From an uncultured Pigmentiphaga sp. (GTDB taxonomy: Bacteria > Pseudomonadota > Gammaproteobacteria > Burkholderiales > Burkholderiaceae_B): a DNA stretch of 58,454 nucleotides. Each line of letters opens with the position of its first letter. Within the stretch, counting starts at the first letter, position 1. Position numbers and translations under genes: made by a program. The notes under the pieces are model-generated. The model searched no databases and was not told the origin of the DNA. It worked only from the letters and a program-made list of their open reading frames with translations. The DNA is taken from assembly GCA_937891425.1 (NCBI GenBank), contig CALAGD010000055.1:1-58454 (forward strand), read 5' to 3'. Positions 33,601 to 42,845 of this stretch are shown here, piece after piece.

Positions 33601-34530
33601 TCAGGCTGCACCCGCGAGAAACTCCGCAACGATGTCGATCTGTTCGTCGTGCATCAGGGTGGGCGTGTGCCCCACCCCTTCGAACTCGCGCAACCGTATG
33701 TTGCCGTTGCGCCGCATCATCTCCTGCGCGGTGTCTGCTGTCAGCACATCCGACTCGCGACCGCGCAGCAGCAGCGTGGGACAGGCGACGCGCTCGAACG
33801 AACGCCACAGCACCGCTTCACCACCTGCAGTCGCGCGCGGGTCGATGTGCGCGAACGGGCGCCCAATGCCCGGATCGTAATGCTTCACCCAGCGCCCATT
33901 TTCCTCTTTGACCACGAAACGCGTGAGATGCTCCCACTCGGCCTCGGTATGCGGCCCAAACGGCGCGGATACCGTGCGGATGTATGCGACGGCGTCCTCG
34001 AACGAAGCGAAATCCGTGGGATCGTTCACGTATTGGCCAATGCGTTCCAGCGCCGCCGTGGGCACGTGTGGTCCGATGTCGTTCAGCACCATGCGCCCGA
34101 TGGGAGGCAGCGAATCGGGGGCTGGCCGCTGTTCTGACCCGTGTGAACCGCCCGGCAACCCGGCAAGCATGATGCCGATCAGGCCGCCCATCGACGTGCC
34201 GACCCAGTGCAGTTCGCGCGCCTGTGCCCTGGCAAGCAGTGTGACGATGTCTGCCAGATATTGGGGAATCATGTAATACGCGGGCTCACTCAACCAGTCG
34301 GACTGGCCACGCCCGACAATGTCTGGACAAATGACACGGTATCTGTCGCAGAGCCGTTGCGCCAGGCGGTCGAAATCCCGCCCGGTACGACTCAGGCCAT
34401 GCACGCACATCAGGACCCTGTCGTTCGCGGGATCCCCCCACTCCCAGTACGCCATGCGATGCAATCCTGCGGGGCTTACGCAGCAAACATGGTTCAAGCG
34501 CGGTTGATGCAGATCAGCTCGAGAAATCAC
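33601..34530 (-). CDS. Alpha/beta hydrolase
   Basis: A 309-residue alpha/beta hydrolase of unknown substrate. The oxyanion region is MCVHGLSRTGRDFD, the nucleophile elbow is GTSMGG, and the probable acid and histidine are Asp in RGRESDVL and His in FEGVGHTPTL. There is no signal peptide. The start at 34530 is kept although MAYWEWG further in would also fit; the region 34531-34551 to the comEC stop is only 21 nt, so it may be cotranscribed with comEC. Confidence 0.85.
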   Translation of the reverse strand: MISRADLHQPRLNHVCCVSPAGLHRMAYWEWGDPANDRVLMCVHGLSRTGRDFDRLAQRLCDRYRVICPDIVGRGQSDWLSEPAYYMIPQYLADIVTLLARAQARELHWVGTSMGGLIGIMLAGLPGGSHGSEQRPAPDSLPPIGRMVLNDIGPHVPTAALERIGQYVNDPTDFASFEDAVAYIRTVSAPFGPHTEAEWEHLTRFVVKEENGRWVKHYDPGIGRPFAHIDPRATAGGEAVLWRSFERVACPTLLLRGRESDVLTADTAQEMMRRNGNIRLREFEGVGHTPTLMHDEQIDIVAEFLAGAA

Positions 34531-34551
34531 CTTGCAAACTCCGATGGCTGG

Positions 34552-37041
34552 TCATGGGGTGGTAGTGTGCCAGTACCGGCGACCGACGTCACGCTGCCGC
34601 CGCACCTGCAAGTGTCCGTCACGTTCCTCAAAGGTGATGGCACCGTGCAGGTCGGTGCGGTGTACCTCTGCGCCGGACTGCAGCCAGCGCGCGACGACCT
34701 GGGGACGCGGATGACCGAAGCGGCTGAGATAGCCTGCCTGGGCCACGGCATGGCGTGCCTGCACGGCGGCCACGAAGCGGACCCCGGACGACGTCGTGGA
34801 GCCGTGATGCGCCATGAGAACCACGTCGCTGCGTAAAGCGGACCCATGCTGGCGCACCAGTCGCTGCTCCTCACGCACTCCGATATCGCCCGGCAACAGC
34901 GCGCTGAACCCGGCCCCCTGCACCCGAATCACGCAGCTGTGCGCATTCGAGTCGCGCGGCAGCGAGGACACCTCCTGGGGATGCAACACCGTAAAGATTA
35001 CGCCGTCCAGCACCCACCCCTGGCCCGCGCGACAGGGAGCGAACGCAGGCAGGTTCTGGCGCTTTGCCAGCCCGTCATGTCGCCGTTCGGGCCGGTACGA
35101 CGCACGTAATCGTACGACTTCGACCTGCCCGAGGAGTGACACCAGTCCACCTGCATGATCCGCATCGGCGTGGCTGACGATCAGATCGTCGACACGGGTA
35201 ATCCCGCGCGCCCTGAGATAGGGCCAGACCACCCGATCTCCCGCATCACTGCTGCTGCCGAACGGCGGACCGGTGTCGACCACCACCGTGTGGCGGGCCG
35301 TCTCGATGACTGCGGCCGATCCCTGCCCGACGTCAAGTACGGTCAGGCGGAACATGCCGGCCGCAGGTCGTGCCGGAACGTGAAGAACACAAGGCAGAAT
35401 CAGCAGCCATGCCGCATGGCGCCCGGGCATTCCGCGTGGTTGCAAGCCCCACAGCACGCCCGCGCAGGCGAGCACGACGGCCTGCCAGGGCGGTGCTGCC
35501 ATGGGCAACATCGCCCATTCGGCACGCGCCAGAAGGTCGATGGGAACCATCATGCCCGCAAAAGCGCGTTCAGCCAGCCACGCCAGCCAGCCGCCGAAGG
35601 CGCCAACGGCGGGCGCCGGTGCAAGGAGCAGCGCCACCAGTGCGAGCGGCGTGATGACGAAGGTAACGACGGGAATGGCAACGGCATTGGCCAGCGGCGA
35701 CGCGAGCGACACTTCGTGGAAGCGGAAGGCCATTACCGGAACCAGCGCGACCGTGATGGCCACCTGCAGGATACTCGCATCGATGAGGATCCGGACCCAG
35801 CGGCGCCGGGCCGGCGCACGCCAGCGCCCCGCGCCCGCCAGCATGAGGACGGCCACCGCGCCGAACGACAGCCAGAAGCCGGGCGCCAGCGGCGCCCAGG
35901 GATCAAGCACCGTCACCAGCACGGCGGCCACGGAGAGTACTCGCGACGCACTGAGCGGAATACGCAGCATGACCGCGGTGGCGACCGAAGCCAGCATGAA
36001 GAACGTGCGGCGCGCCGGTACGCCCCAGCCTGCCACGAGGCAATACAGGCCAGCCACCAGCAGGGCGACGGCCGCCGCACCCACCTGGGCCGGGACATAC
36101 TCGCACCACGATACCCCCCGCCACCGTGCCCGCTTCCACCCCACCAGAGTCAGCCAGGCGGCTCCGGCAGCGAGAAAGGTGACGTGCGAGCCGCTGATGG
36201 ACACCAGATGGGTGATGCCGAGACGGTTGAATACTTCCCAGTCTCCCGGGCTGACCGATGCCTGGTCACCCATGGCGAGCGCCAGGATGACGGCTCCGTA
36301 GCGCGAACCCTCCACATGTGGCTCGATCGCAGCCCGCAATGCATGTCGCACGCGCTGTATCCCTACCGACAGCGTGCGTGCCGGCCGGTCGCCTACCCAT
36401 TGCGGCTGGCCCCGCACGGTGCCAGTGGCGCGAATGCCACGCTCGAACAGCCATGCCTCATAGTCGAATCCGTGCGGATTGAAGAGGCCGTGCGGCTGCT
36501 TGAGCAGGAGAGCCATGCGGTAGATTTCGCCCGGGCGTACGAGTCTGGTAGCAGGATTTTCCGGAACGGGCCCTGGTGACAGGCCTTGTGCCGCTGCTGC
36601 AGATGCCGCAGTCGGCGCACCAGCCGGGTGGACGGCGTACCAGCTGACAAGCAGACGGCGCGGAATACCCTGCACCGGCGCCTGGAGTACTTCGACTTCG
36701 AAGCGCTGGCCACCCGTGACCCTCGTGGCAAGCCCCACGACTTGCACGGTCAGGCGGGTGACGAGGTTCTCGTGCATGGGGTTGAGGCGGTCGGCCACCA
36801 GCGGCGCGGCACGCCACGCTGCATAACCGAACCCGGCGGCGCCGGCCAGCACAATTCCGAGCAAGGCGCGGATTGCGCGTATCCAGCCGGGGCCGCGCCG
36901 GCCACCGAGACGTTGCAGCAGCAGTACGGCCCACGCGATGGCCGCCAGCAGTGCCCAGCGCCCTGGCTGCTGCGGCAGCCGGGGCAGCAGCTGAACCGCC
37001 GCGGTACCAGCAACCGCTGCGACAAGCCACATTCGAATCAT
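34552..37041 (-). CDS. comEC: ComEC/Rec2 DNA-uptake channel protein
   Basis: The inner-membrane channel for single-stranded DNA uptake in natural competence, about 829 residues. It has an N-terminal membrane pair and OB-like DUF4131 domain, a central polytopic competence domain (ALAMGDQASV ... HLVSISGSHVTFLA), and a C-terminal metallo-beta-lactamase-like domain with VSHADADHAGG, LLPGDIG and LMAHHGS. The ATG at 37041 follows AGGAAG at 5 nt; an in-frame codon at 37131 would add a charged tail with no membrane sense. No other competence genes lie in the window. Confidence 0.93.
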   Translation of the reverse strand: MIRMWLVAAVAGTAAVQLLPRLPQQPGRWALLAAIAWAVLLLQRLGGRRGPGWIRAIRALLGIVLAGAAGFGYAAWRAAPLVADRLNPMHENLVTRLTVQVVGLATRVTGGQRFEVEVLQAPVQGIPRRLLVSWYAVHPAGAPTAASAAAAQGLSPGPVPENPATRLVRPGEIYRMALLLKQPHGLFNPHGFDYEAWLFERGIRATGTVRGQPQWVGDRPARTLSVGIQRVRHALRAAIEPHVEGSRYGAVILALAMGDQASVSPGDWEVFNRLGITHLVSISGSHVTFLAAGAAWLTLVGWKRARWRGVSWCEYVPAQVGAAAVALLVAGLYCLVAGWGVPARRTFFMLASVATAVMLRIPLSASRVLSVAAVLVTVLDPWAPLAPGFWLSFGAVAVLMLAGAGRWRAPARRRWVRILIDASILQVAITVALVPVMAFRFHEVSLASPLANAVAIPVVTFVITPLALVALLLAPAPAVGAFGGWLAWLAERAFAGMMVPIDLLARAEWAMLPMAAPPWQAVVLACAGVLWGLQPRGMPGRHAAWLLILPCVLHVPARPAAGMFRLTVLDVGQGSAAVIETARHTVVVDTGPPFGSSSDAGDRVVWPYLRARGITRVDDLIVSHADADHAGGLVSLLGQVEVVRLRASYRPERRHDGLAKRQNLPAFAPCRAGQGWVLDGVIFTVLHPQEVSSLPRDSNAHSCVIRVQGAGFSALLPGDIGVREEQRLVRQHGSALRSDVVLMAHHGSTTSSGVRFVAAVQARHAVAQAGYLSRFGHPRPQVVARWLQSGAEVHRTDLHGAITFEERDGHLQVRRQRDVGRRYWHTTTP

Positions 37042-37234
37042 GTCGCTTCCTACCCTCGTCCCGGATGGTAGGAAAAGTTCGCCGGCCTGGCCCCCTGGTG
37101 TGATCGAGCGCACGCACTCGTCCGGCAGCAATCAGGCTGCGCTACCGGCCATCCACGCAACCACGCGCCAGGTCACTTTTCGCAACACGTGCTTTTCGCG
37201 TAAATTGTTCGGAAACTTCGCACCGGGGAATCGC

Positions 37235-38038
37235 ATGCCGACAGTGGACATCAATGGCGCGACCGTGTCGTATCGCGTCGACGGGAATGGTCCCGCGCTG
37301 GTACTGATATCGGGAACGGGCGGCAACCTGTACGCAAACTGGGATCACCTCATGCCAGCCTTCACCGCCGACCGCATGGTCTTGCGTGCAGATTACGCCG
37401 GTACAGGTGACACGGTCGATCCGACGCCGATCCTCACGATCGAACGTCTGGCTGAACAGATTCTGGCCGCTGTCGAAGATGCTGGCATACATCGGTACGA
37501 TCTGGTCGGCTACTCGTTGGGCACGGCCATCGCCATGCACATCGCAGCCGAACGGCCCCAGCAGGTGCGCAGCCTGACGCTGCTCGCGGGCTATGCCTGT
37601 GGGCGCGATGCCCGATTCGATCTGCAGGCACAGCTGTGGCTGAACCTGGTCGACCGCGACCACACCGATTTTGCGCGGCTCATCATGATCACCGGCCTCA
37701 GCCCCCAGGCACTCAGCGCGTTCGAGCAGCAGCAGGTCGATGGCTGGATCAACGCCATCCGCACGTCGAACAACTGGGAAGGTCTGCGTCGTCAGGCCGA
37801 CCTCGACCGCCGGCTCGATGTTACCCGGCAGCTACCGAAGATCAAGGCTCCAACGCTATCCATCGGTTGCACGCACGATCACATCGTGCCACCCCAGCAT
37901 GCCAGGGCCATTGCGGCCGCCATTCCGGGGGCACGTTATGAAGAGCTCCCGGCCGGCCACCTGGCCGTCCTCGAGCAGGCGGACGCCTTCGCGCGCCTCG
38001 TGCTCGAATTTTCCGCACCGTTCGCATTTGGCGAATGA
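37235..38038 (+). CDS. Alpha/beta hydrolase
   Basis: A 267-residue alpha/beta hydrolase, in style close to 3-oxoadipate enol-lactonase-like and esterase groups. It has ISGTGGNLYANWDHL near residue 25, the nucleophile elbow GYSLGTA near 95, Asp in CTHDHIVPP and His in LPAGHLAVLEQ. The ATG at 37235 follows GGGGA at 6 nt. It is divergent from comEC and followed after 78 nt by the deaminase gene. The substrate is unknown. Confidence 0.87.
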   Translation: MPTVDINGATVSYRVDGNGPALVLISGTGGNLYANWDHLMPAFTADRMVLRADYAGTGDTVDPTPILTIERLAEQILAAVEDAGIHRYDLVGYSLGTAIAMHIAAERPQQVRSLTLLAGYACGRDARFDLQAQLWLNLVDRDHTDFARLIMITGLSPQALSAFEQQQVDGWINAIRTSNNWEGLRRQADLDRRLDVTRQLPKIKAPTLSIGCTHDHIVPPQHARAIAAAIPGARYEELPAGHLAVLEQADAFARLVLEFSAPFAFGE

Positions 38039-38116
38039 CTGACCTGACGTCGGCAGGGCGGGCGCCTGCGTATCGGACCAGCGTCCTCCCGGCGCGTGCA
38101 CACGCAAGGAGATCTA

Positions 38117-38587
38117 ATGGACGAGTTCATGCAGGCAGCCCTGGACGAGGCACGCCAGGGGGCAAACGAAGGCGGCATTCCCATCGGCTCCGTGCTGGTC
38201 CATCGCGGCCGCATCATCGGACGCGGGCACAACCATCGGGTGCAGAAGGGCAGCGCCATCCTGCACGGCGAGATGGACGCCCTGGAAAACGCTGGTCGGC
38301 TGCCCGCCTCGACTTACCGTGAAAGCGTGCTCTACACCACTCTTTCGCCCTGCCCGATGTGTACCGGCGCCATCCTGCTCTATGGCATCCCGCGCGTCAT
38401 CATCGGCGAGAACCGGAATTTCATGGGCAGCGAAGACTTGCTGCGCGAGCAAGGGGTGGAAGTCGAGGTGTTGCAGGACCCCGAGTGCATCGCCCTGATG
38501 CAGGAGTTCATCGCGTCCCATCCCGACCTCTGGAACGAAGACATCGGAGAAGTTTCCGAAGACGCGCAATCCGGCTCCGAGCCGTGA
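38117..38587 (+). CDS. Fcy1-like cytosine/nucleoside deaminase
   Basis: A zinc deaminase of the CDA fold, 156 residues. The zinc site is His50-Glu52 (HGEMDALENAGR) plus Cys79 and Cys82 (SPCPMC). The sequence follows yeast cytosine deaminase Fcy1 closely: EGGIPIGSVLV, GRGHNHRVQKGSAILHGE, YTTLSPCPMCTGAILLYG, IPRVIIGEN and the end DLWNEDIGE, with nearly equal length. It may deaminate cytosine or a related base. This differs from E. coli CodA, which is an unrelated amidohydrolase. AAGGAG precedes the ATG. Confidence 0.88.
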   Translation: MDEFMQAALDEARQGANEGGIPIGSVLVHRGRIIGRGHNHRVQKGSAILHGEMDALENAGRLPASTYRESVLYTTLSPCPMCTGAILLYGIPRVIIGENRNFMGSEDLLREQGVEVEVLQDPECIALMQEFIASHPDLWNEDIGEVSEDAQSGSEP

Positions 38588-38627
38588 CCTGGCGTCACCT
38601 TCAATGTTCTTTCACAGGCAAGACAAC

Positions 38628-39713
38628 ATGAACAACGAGCCCGTCACGTCAATGCTGACACATGTGGCCGCCGCCACACCCCATAGCCGGTGTACAGCCC
38701 GCCGCACACGCCATTTCGCATGTTCACTCGCGCTCGCCCTGGCGTGCAGCGTGCCTGTCCTGCAGCCCGGCGCGCACGCCCGCACGGCGCAGGCATCCAC
38801 GGCACAGCCCGCCCAGGCCGTCCCGGTGGCCAGTTTCCGCGTCCGGACCGATGCACTGCCCGCAGGTTCCGACAGCATCTCGCAACAACTCGAGGCCCTC
38901 AACCAGACGTTTCGCAAGCTCTATCAGGAGCGCACCCGCCAGGTACTGACCGCCCAGCCGCTGATCCTCGTCGTGCAGAACAATGCCATTACGGCGATTC
39001 GCGGCGATTCGCGTCAGGTCTATCCGGTTCCGTTGCAGCGCTACAAACAGGCCCGTGCCGTCCTGCACTCCACGCTTGCCTACCATGGACTGATGCAGGT
39101 TCTCGCAGCGCAGGGCGCAGATGCCGATTGGCAGCGCCTGCAGGCCTTCATCGACGACCTTGGCCGGGCCCGCACGGCCCTGCCCGGTACTGCGCTGACA
39201 CCCACCGAGCAGCAGCTCGCTGCCCAGGTCCTCGATCAGCTTGCGCAGGGTGCGCGCTCCGCCCTCATGCGGCGTCAGGTTGACCGTCCCGAGATCGCAC
39301 GGGTGCTGCACGAGGTTCGCCCTGCCGTGCTCCAGATCGCCGAATCCGTAGGCCAGGCCCACGCCGCCAACCTGCGCAACACGCTGCAGCAGGTGCGGCA
39401 GCATGCCACTGACCAGGAATGGTCCGGCGTTGTCGCTGTCGTCACCGGCCCCATGACTGCCCGTCGCAACAACCTGGAGGCGGCCGCCGTTGCGTCGGTC
39501 CTGGGCGAAGACCAGCTCGGCACACGCATCTTCTATTCCGAGAACATCTTCTCGGTCGATGGTGCCCTCGGCTATGCGCAAACCGTCCTGGGCGATCGTG
39601 AACTGTCCGAGAACGTCTTCAGCCAGCCCGGGCGCATGTGGGAAGACCTCTTCGCTCCGGTCTCGCGCACCTTCGTGAACCACGATTTCCTCACCGACCT
39701 GAACACACGATAG
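38628..39713 (+). CDS. Exported protein of unknown function
   Basis: I do not recognise this 361-residue protein. After a basic N-terminal region a hydrophobic stretch (FACSLALALACSVPVL) and an Ala-rich segment with ARTAQA suggest export by a signal peptide. The rest is helical: SQQLEALNQTFRKLYQERT, VLHSTLAYHGLMQVLAAQ, and a C-terminal part with FYSENIFSVDGALGYAQTVLGDRELSENVF. No catalytic motif or cysteine pair is obvious. The ATG at 38628 is preferred over 38604 because AGGCAAG precedes it. It is probably periplasmic. Confidence 0.7.
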   Translation: MNNEPVTSMLTHVAAATPHSRCTARRTRHFACSLALALACSVPVLQPGAHARTAQASTAQPAQAVPVASFRVRTDALPAGSDSISQQLEALNQTFRKLYQERTRQVLTAQPLILVVQNNAITAIRGDSRQVYPVPLQRYKQARAVLHSTLAYHGLMQVLAAQGADADWQRLQAFIDDLGRARTALPGTALTPTEQQLAAQVLDQLAQGARSALMRRQVDRPEIARVLHEVRPAVLQIAESVGQAHAANLRNTLQQVRQHATDQEWSGVVAVVTGPMTARRNNLEAAAVASVLGEDQLGTRIFYSENIFSVDGALGYAQTVLGDRELSENVFSQPGRMWEDLFAPVSRTFVNHDFLTDLNTR

Positions 39714-39740
39714 CCCATTCGACGCGTTGCTTCGCCTGCC

Positions 39741-39797
39741 GCCACGGCTCGCATGAACGGGCCGTGGCCAACTGTGCATGGCCCCCTGCCACGGCCC
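39741..39797 (+). other. Alternative hairpins upstream of yebC
   Basis: GCCACGGC at 39741-39748 can pair with GCCGTGGC at 39761-39768. The same middle arm, extended as GGGCCGTGGC (39759-39768), can instead pair perfectly with GCCACGGCCC at 39788-39797. The two stems exclude each other. No T run follows the second. It may act as a terminator of the preceding gene or as a leader switch; function is not shown. Confidence 0.35.
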
Positions 39798-39841
39798 AAG
39801 CTAAAATGCTGGCTGGACTGATCCTTTAGAGAAGACTGCTT

Positions 39842-40570
39842 ATGGCTGGGCATTCCAAGTGGGCCAATATTCAACACCGCAAAGGGCGCCAGGACGCCAA
39901 GCGCGGCAAACTCTGGACGAAAATCATCCGCGAGATCACGGTCGCGGCACGCATGGGTGGCCCTGACCCTGAAACCAACCCCCGCCTGCGCCTCGCCTGG
40001 GACAAAGCCACCAACGCCAACATGCCGAAGGAAAACATCCAGCGTGCCATCGCGCGCGGCACTGGGGCGGGAGATGGCGACAACTACGAGCAGATCCGTT
40101 ACGAGGGCTACGGGGTGAATGGTGCCGCGGTCATCGTCGACTGCATGACTGACAACCGCACGCGCACGGTGGCGGAGGTACGTCATGCGTTCTCCAAGCA
40201 TGGTGGCAACCTGGGGCAGGATGGTTGCGTGGCCTACATGTTCAAGCACTGCGGCCAGTTTCTGTTTGCTCCGGGCACACCGGAAGAACAGGTCATGGAA
40301 GTTGCGCTTGCCGGCAATGCCGAGGACGTCATCACTGATGAGGAAGGCGTCATCGAGGTCATTTGCCAGCCGGGCGACTACAGCGCCCTGAAACAGGCGT
40401 TCGAAGATGCCGGCCTGAAAGCCGAAATCGACGGCGTCATCATGAAGGCCATGAACGAAGTGGAGCTGTCCGGCGACGACGCTACCCGCATGCAGAAGCT
40501 GCTTGATGCGCTCGACAACCTCGACGACGTCCAGGAGGTCTACACCAACGCGGTATTCCTCGACGAGTAA
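39842..40570 (+). CDS. YebC/PmpR family protein
   Basis: A 242-residue YebC/TACO1 family protein, long described as a transcriptional regulator and more recently linked to translation of difficult sequences such as proline stretches. The start MAGHSKWANIQHRKGRQDAKR and GYGVNGAAVIVDCMTDNRTRT, FSKHGGNLGQDGCVAYMF are highly conserved marks. A palindromic hairpin with a pyrimidine tract follows the stop. Confidence 0.96.
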   Translation: MAGHSKWANIQHRKGRQDAKRGKLWTKIIREITVAARMGGPDPETNPRLRLAWDKATNANMPKENIQRAIARGTGAGDGDNYEQIRYEGYGVNGAAVIVDCMTDNRTRTVAEVRHAFSKHGGNLGQDGCVAYMFKHCGQFLFAPGTPEEQVMEVALAGNAEDVITDEEGVIEVICQPGDYSALKQAFEDAGLKAEIDGVIMKAMNEVELSGDDATRMQKLLDALDNLDDVQEVYTNAVFLDE

Positions 40571-40604
40571 TCCACTCCCCTTCCCTCCGAATTTCGGGCA
40601 ACCA

Positions 40605-40636
40605 GGCCGGCAGGCCTGCCGGCCCCTTTCCTTTCC
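40605..40636 (+). terminator. Probable terminator after yebC
   Basis: A perfect 20-bp palindrome at 40605-40624 (arms GGCCGGCA and TGCCGGCC, loop GGCC) is followed by CCTTTCCTTTCC. It lies 34 nt after the yebC stop and before purD. The tract is mixed C/T, so termination may be partial. Confidence 0.6.
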
Positions 40637-40650
40637 ATCACCCTGACCCT

Positions 40651-41943
40651 ATGCGCATTCTGATCATCGGCTCCGGCGGCCGCGAGCACGCCCTGGCATG
40701 GCGACTGGCCCAGTCTCCTCGCGTCACCAAGGTATTCGTTGCCCCTGGCAATGGCGGCACGGCCCGCGACCCTCGTTTCGAGAATGTTCCCATCACCGCC
40801 CTTGACGAACTTGCCGACTTTGCCGCGCGCGAGAGCATTGGCCTCACCGTGGTCGGGCCTGAGGCGCCCCTGGCCGCTGGCGTAGTCGACATCTTCCGTG
40901 CGCGTGGATTGCCCATCTTCGGTCCCACGCAGGCCGCCGCGCAGCTGGAAGCCTCTAAGGACTTCGCCAAACAGTTCATGGTGCGGCACCGCATTCCCAC
41001 CGCCACCTACCAGACCTTCACCGATGCGGCGGCGGCCCACGCCCATGTCGAGCAGCACGGCGCCCCCATCGTCATCAAGGCTGACGGCCTCGCCGCAGGC
41101 AAGGGCGTGGTCGTGGCACAGACACTCGAGGAAGCCCATGCCGCCATCGACTCGATGCTGGGCGGTCGGGCGTTGGGCGAGGCCGGAGCGCGCGTCGTCA
41201 TTGAAGAGTTCCTGCAAGGTGAGGAAGCCAGCTTCATCGTTGTCACCGACGGCACCCATGTGCTGCCTCTGGCAACCAGCCAGGATCACAAGCGCCTGGG
41301 TGATGGGGATACCGGTCCGAACACGGGCGGCATGGGGGCGTACTCTCCGGCCCCCATCATCACGCCCGAACTCCACGACCGGATCATGCATGAAGTGATT
41401 CGCCCCACCATCGAGGGCATGCGCGCCGACGGCACGCCGTACGTGGGGTTCCTGTACGCCGGCCTCATGATCACGCCGGGGTCGGATGCTGCCAGTACCA
41501 AGATCAAGGTGCTCGAGTTCAACTGCCGCATGGGCGACCCGGAAACTCAACCAATACTGATGCGCGTCAAAGGAGACCTGCTGCCCGTACTGGAAAATGC
41601 GCTTGCAGGCACGCTGGATCAGGCTGCGCTCGAGTGGGATCCGCGCGTCGCGCTCGGGGTGGTCGTGGCTGCCGCCAACTACCCCGCCACGCCGCGCACC
41701 GGCGATCGCATCGACGGACTGCCCGAGGAGACGCCCGACTGCATCGTCTTCCACGCCGGCACCCGGCTCGTCGACGGGCAGGTGGTAACGGCAGGTGGGC
41801 GCGTTCTATGCGTCACCGCCCTGGCTGACACGGTCGAAGCAGCCCAGCGGCGTGCCTACGAAGTCGTTGACCAGATCCACTTTGAAGGCATGCAGGTGCG
41901 TCGCGACATTGGCTGGCGCGCCGTAGCAGCTTCCCGGAAATAG
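40651..41943 (+). CDS. purD: Phosphoribosylamine-glycine ligase
   Basis: The second step of purine synthesis: joins glycine to phosphoribosylamine with ATP. The 430 residues have an N-terminal Rossmann-like part (MRILIIGSGGREHALAWRL), an ATP-grasp core with IKADGLAAGKGVVVA and EEFLQGEEASF, and the signature LEFNCRMGDPETQ near residue 290. It heads the run purD-hemF-nadD-rsfS-rlmH-maf-rng, whose genes overlap or lie within a few bases. Confidence 0.98.
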   Translation: MRILIIGSGGREHALAWRLAQSPRVTKVFVAPGNGGTARDPRFENVPITALDELADFAARESIGLTVVGPEAPLAAGVVDIFRARGLPIFGPTQAAAQLEASKDFAKQFMVRHRIPTATYQTFTDAAAAHAHVEQHGAPIVIKADGLAAGKGVVVAQTLEEAHAAIDSMLGGRALGEAGARVVIEEFLQGEEASFIVVTDGTHVLPLATSQDHKRLGDGDTGPNTGGMGAYSPAPIITPELHDRIMHEVIRPTIEGMRADGTPYVGFLYAGLMITPGSDAASTKIKVLEFNCRMGDPETQPILMRVKGDLLPVLENALAGTLDQAALEWDPRVALGVVVAAANYPATPRTGDRIDGLPEETPDCIVFHAGTRLVDGQVVTAGGRVLCVTALADTVEAAQRRAYEVVDQIHFEGMQVRRDIGWRAVAASRK

Positions 41944-41945
41944 CC

Positions 41946-42845
41946 ATGAACATTGTGAACTCCTCCACCACGCACCAGACACTTCACGATTACTTCACCG
42001 GCCTGCAGGACCGCATCGTGTCCAGCCTCGAGGCAGCCGGTAACGAGGCGTTTCGCGTCGACCGCTGGGAACGTGCGGAAGGCGGCGGAGGAATTTCCAA
42101 ACTGATCGAAGGGGGCCAGCTGCTCGAACGGGGGGGCGTACTGTTCAGCTCGGTGCACGGCACCACCCTGCCACCCTCCGCCACTCAACGCCGACCCGAG
42201 CTGGCCGGCAAGCCGTGGAAGGCAATGGGCGTGTCGCTCGTGCTGCATCCGCGCAACCCGTACGTACCCACCGTGCACATGAACGTGCGTGTGTTCCTCG
42301 CAGCTGAAACGTTCTGGTTCGGCGGTGGCATGGACCTCACGCCGTATTATCCGTTCGAGGAAGACGCGATCCACTTCCACCGCACCTGCCGCGATGCGCT
42401 TCAGCCCTTTGGCGAACAGTGGTACCCGAAGTTCAAGTCGTGGTGCGATGAATATTTTTTTCTCAGGCACCGGAACGAAGCACGCGGCGTAGGCGGAATC
42501 TTCTTCGACGATCACAGCGAGCCCGACTTCGAAACCGCGTTCGCCCTGACACGCTCCGTTGGCGACGCATTCATCCAGGCCTACCTGCCCATTGTCGAGC
42601 GCCGCAAGAGCCTTCCCTACGGCGAGCGCGAGCGGCACTTCCAGGCCTACCGCCGGGGGCGCTACGTCGAGTTCAACCTCGTCTACGACCGGGGCACGCT
42701 CTTCGGGCTGCAGTCGCGCGGGCGCACTGAATCCATCCTCCTGTCGATGCCCCCGATGGCCCGTTGGGAGTATTGCTACACCCCGGAGCCAGGCTCTCCT
42801 GAAGCCCGACTCTACGACTTTCTGGTGCCACGCGAATGGGTGTGA
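41946..42845 (+). CDS. hemF: Oxygen-dependent coproporphyrinogen III oxidase
   Basis: It uses O2 to decarboxylate coproporphyrinogen III to protoporphyrinogen IX in haem synthesis. The 299 residues carry the family signature around WERAEGGGGISKLIEGG, VHMNVRVF, FGGGMDLTPYYPFEED and FFDDH. It begins 2 nt after the purD stop and overlaps nadD by 10 nt. Confidence 0.98.
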   Translation: MNIVNSSTTHQTLHDYFTGLQDRIVSSLEAAGNEAFRVDRWERAEGGGGISKLIEGGQLLERGGVLFSSVHGTTLPPSATQRRPELAGKPWKAMGVSLVLHPRNPYVPTVHMNVRVFLAAETFWFGGGMDLTPYYPFEEDAIHFHRTCRDALQPFGEQWYPKFKSWCDEYFFLRHRNEARGVGGIFFDDHSEPDFETAFALTRSVGDAFIQAYLPIVERRKSLPYGERERHFQAYRRGRYVEFNLVYDRGTLFGLQSRGRTESILLSMPPMARWEYCYTPEPGSPEARLYDFLVPREWV

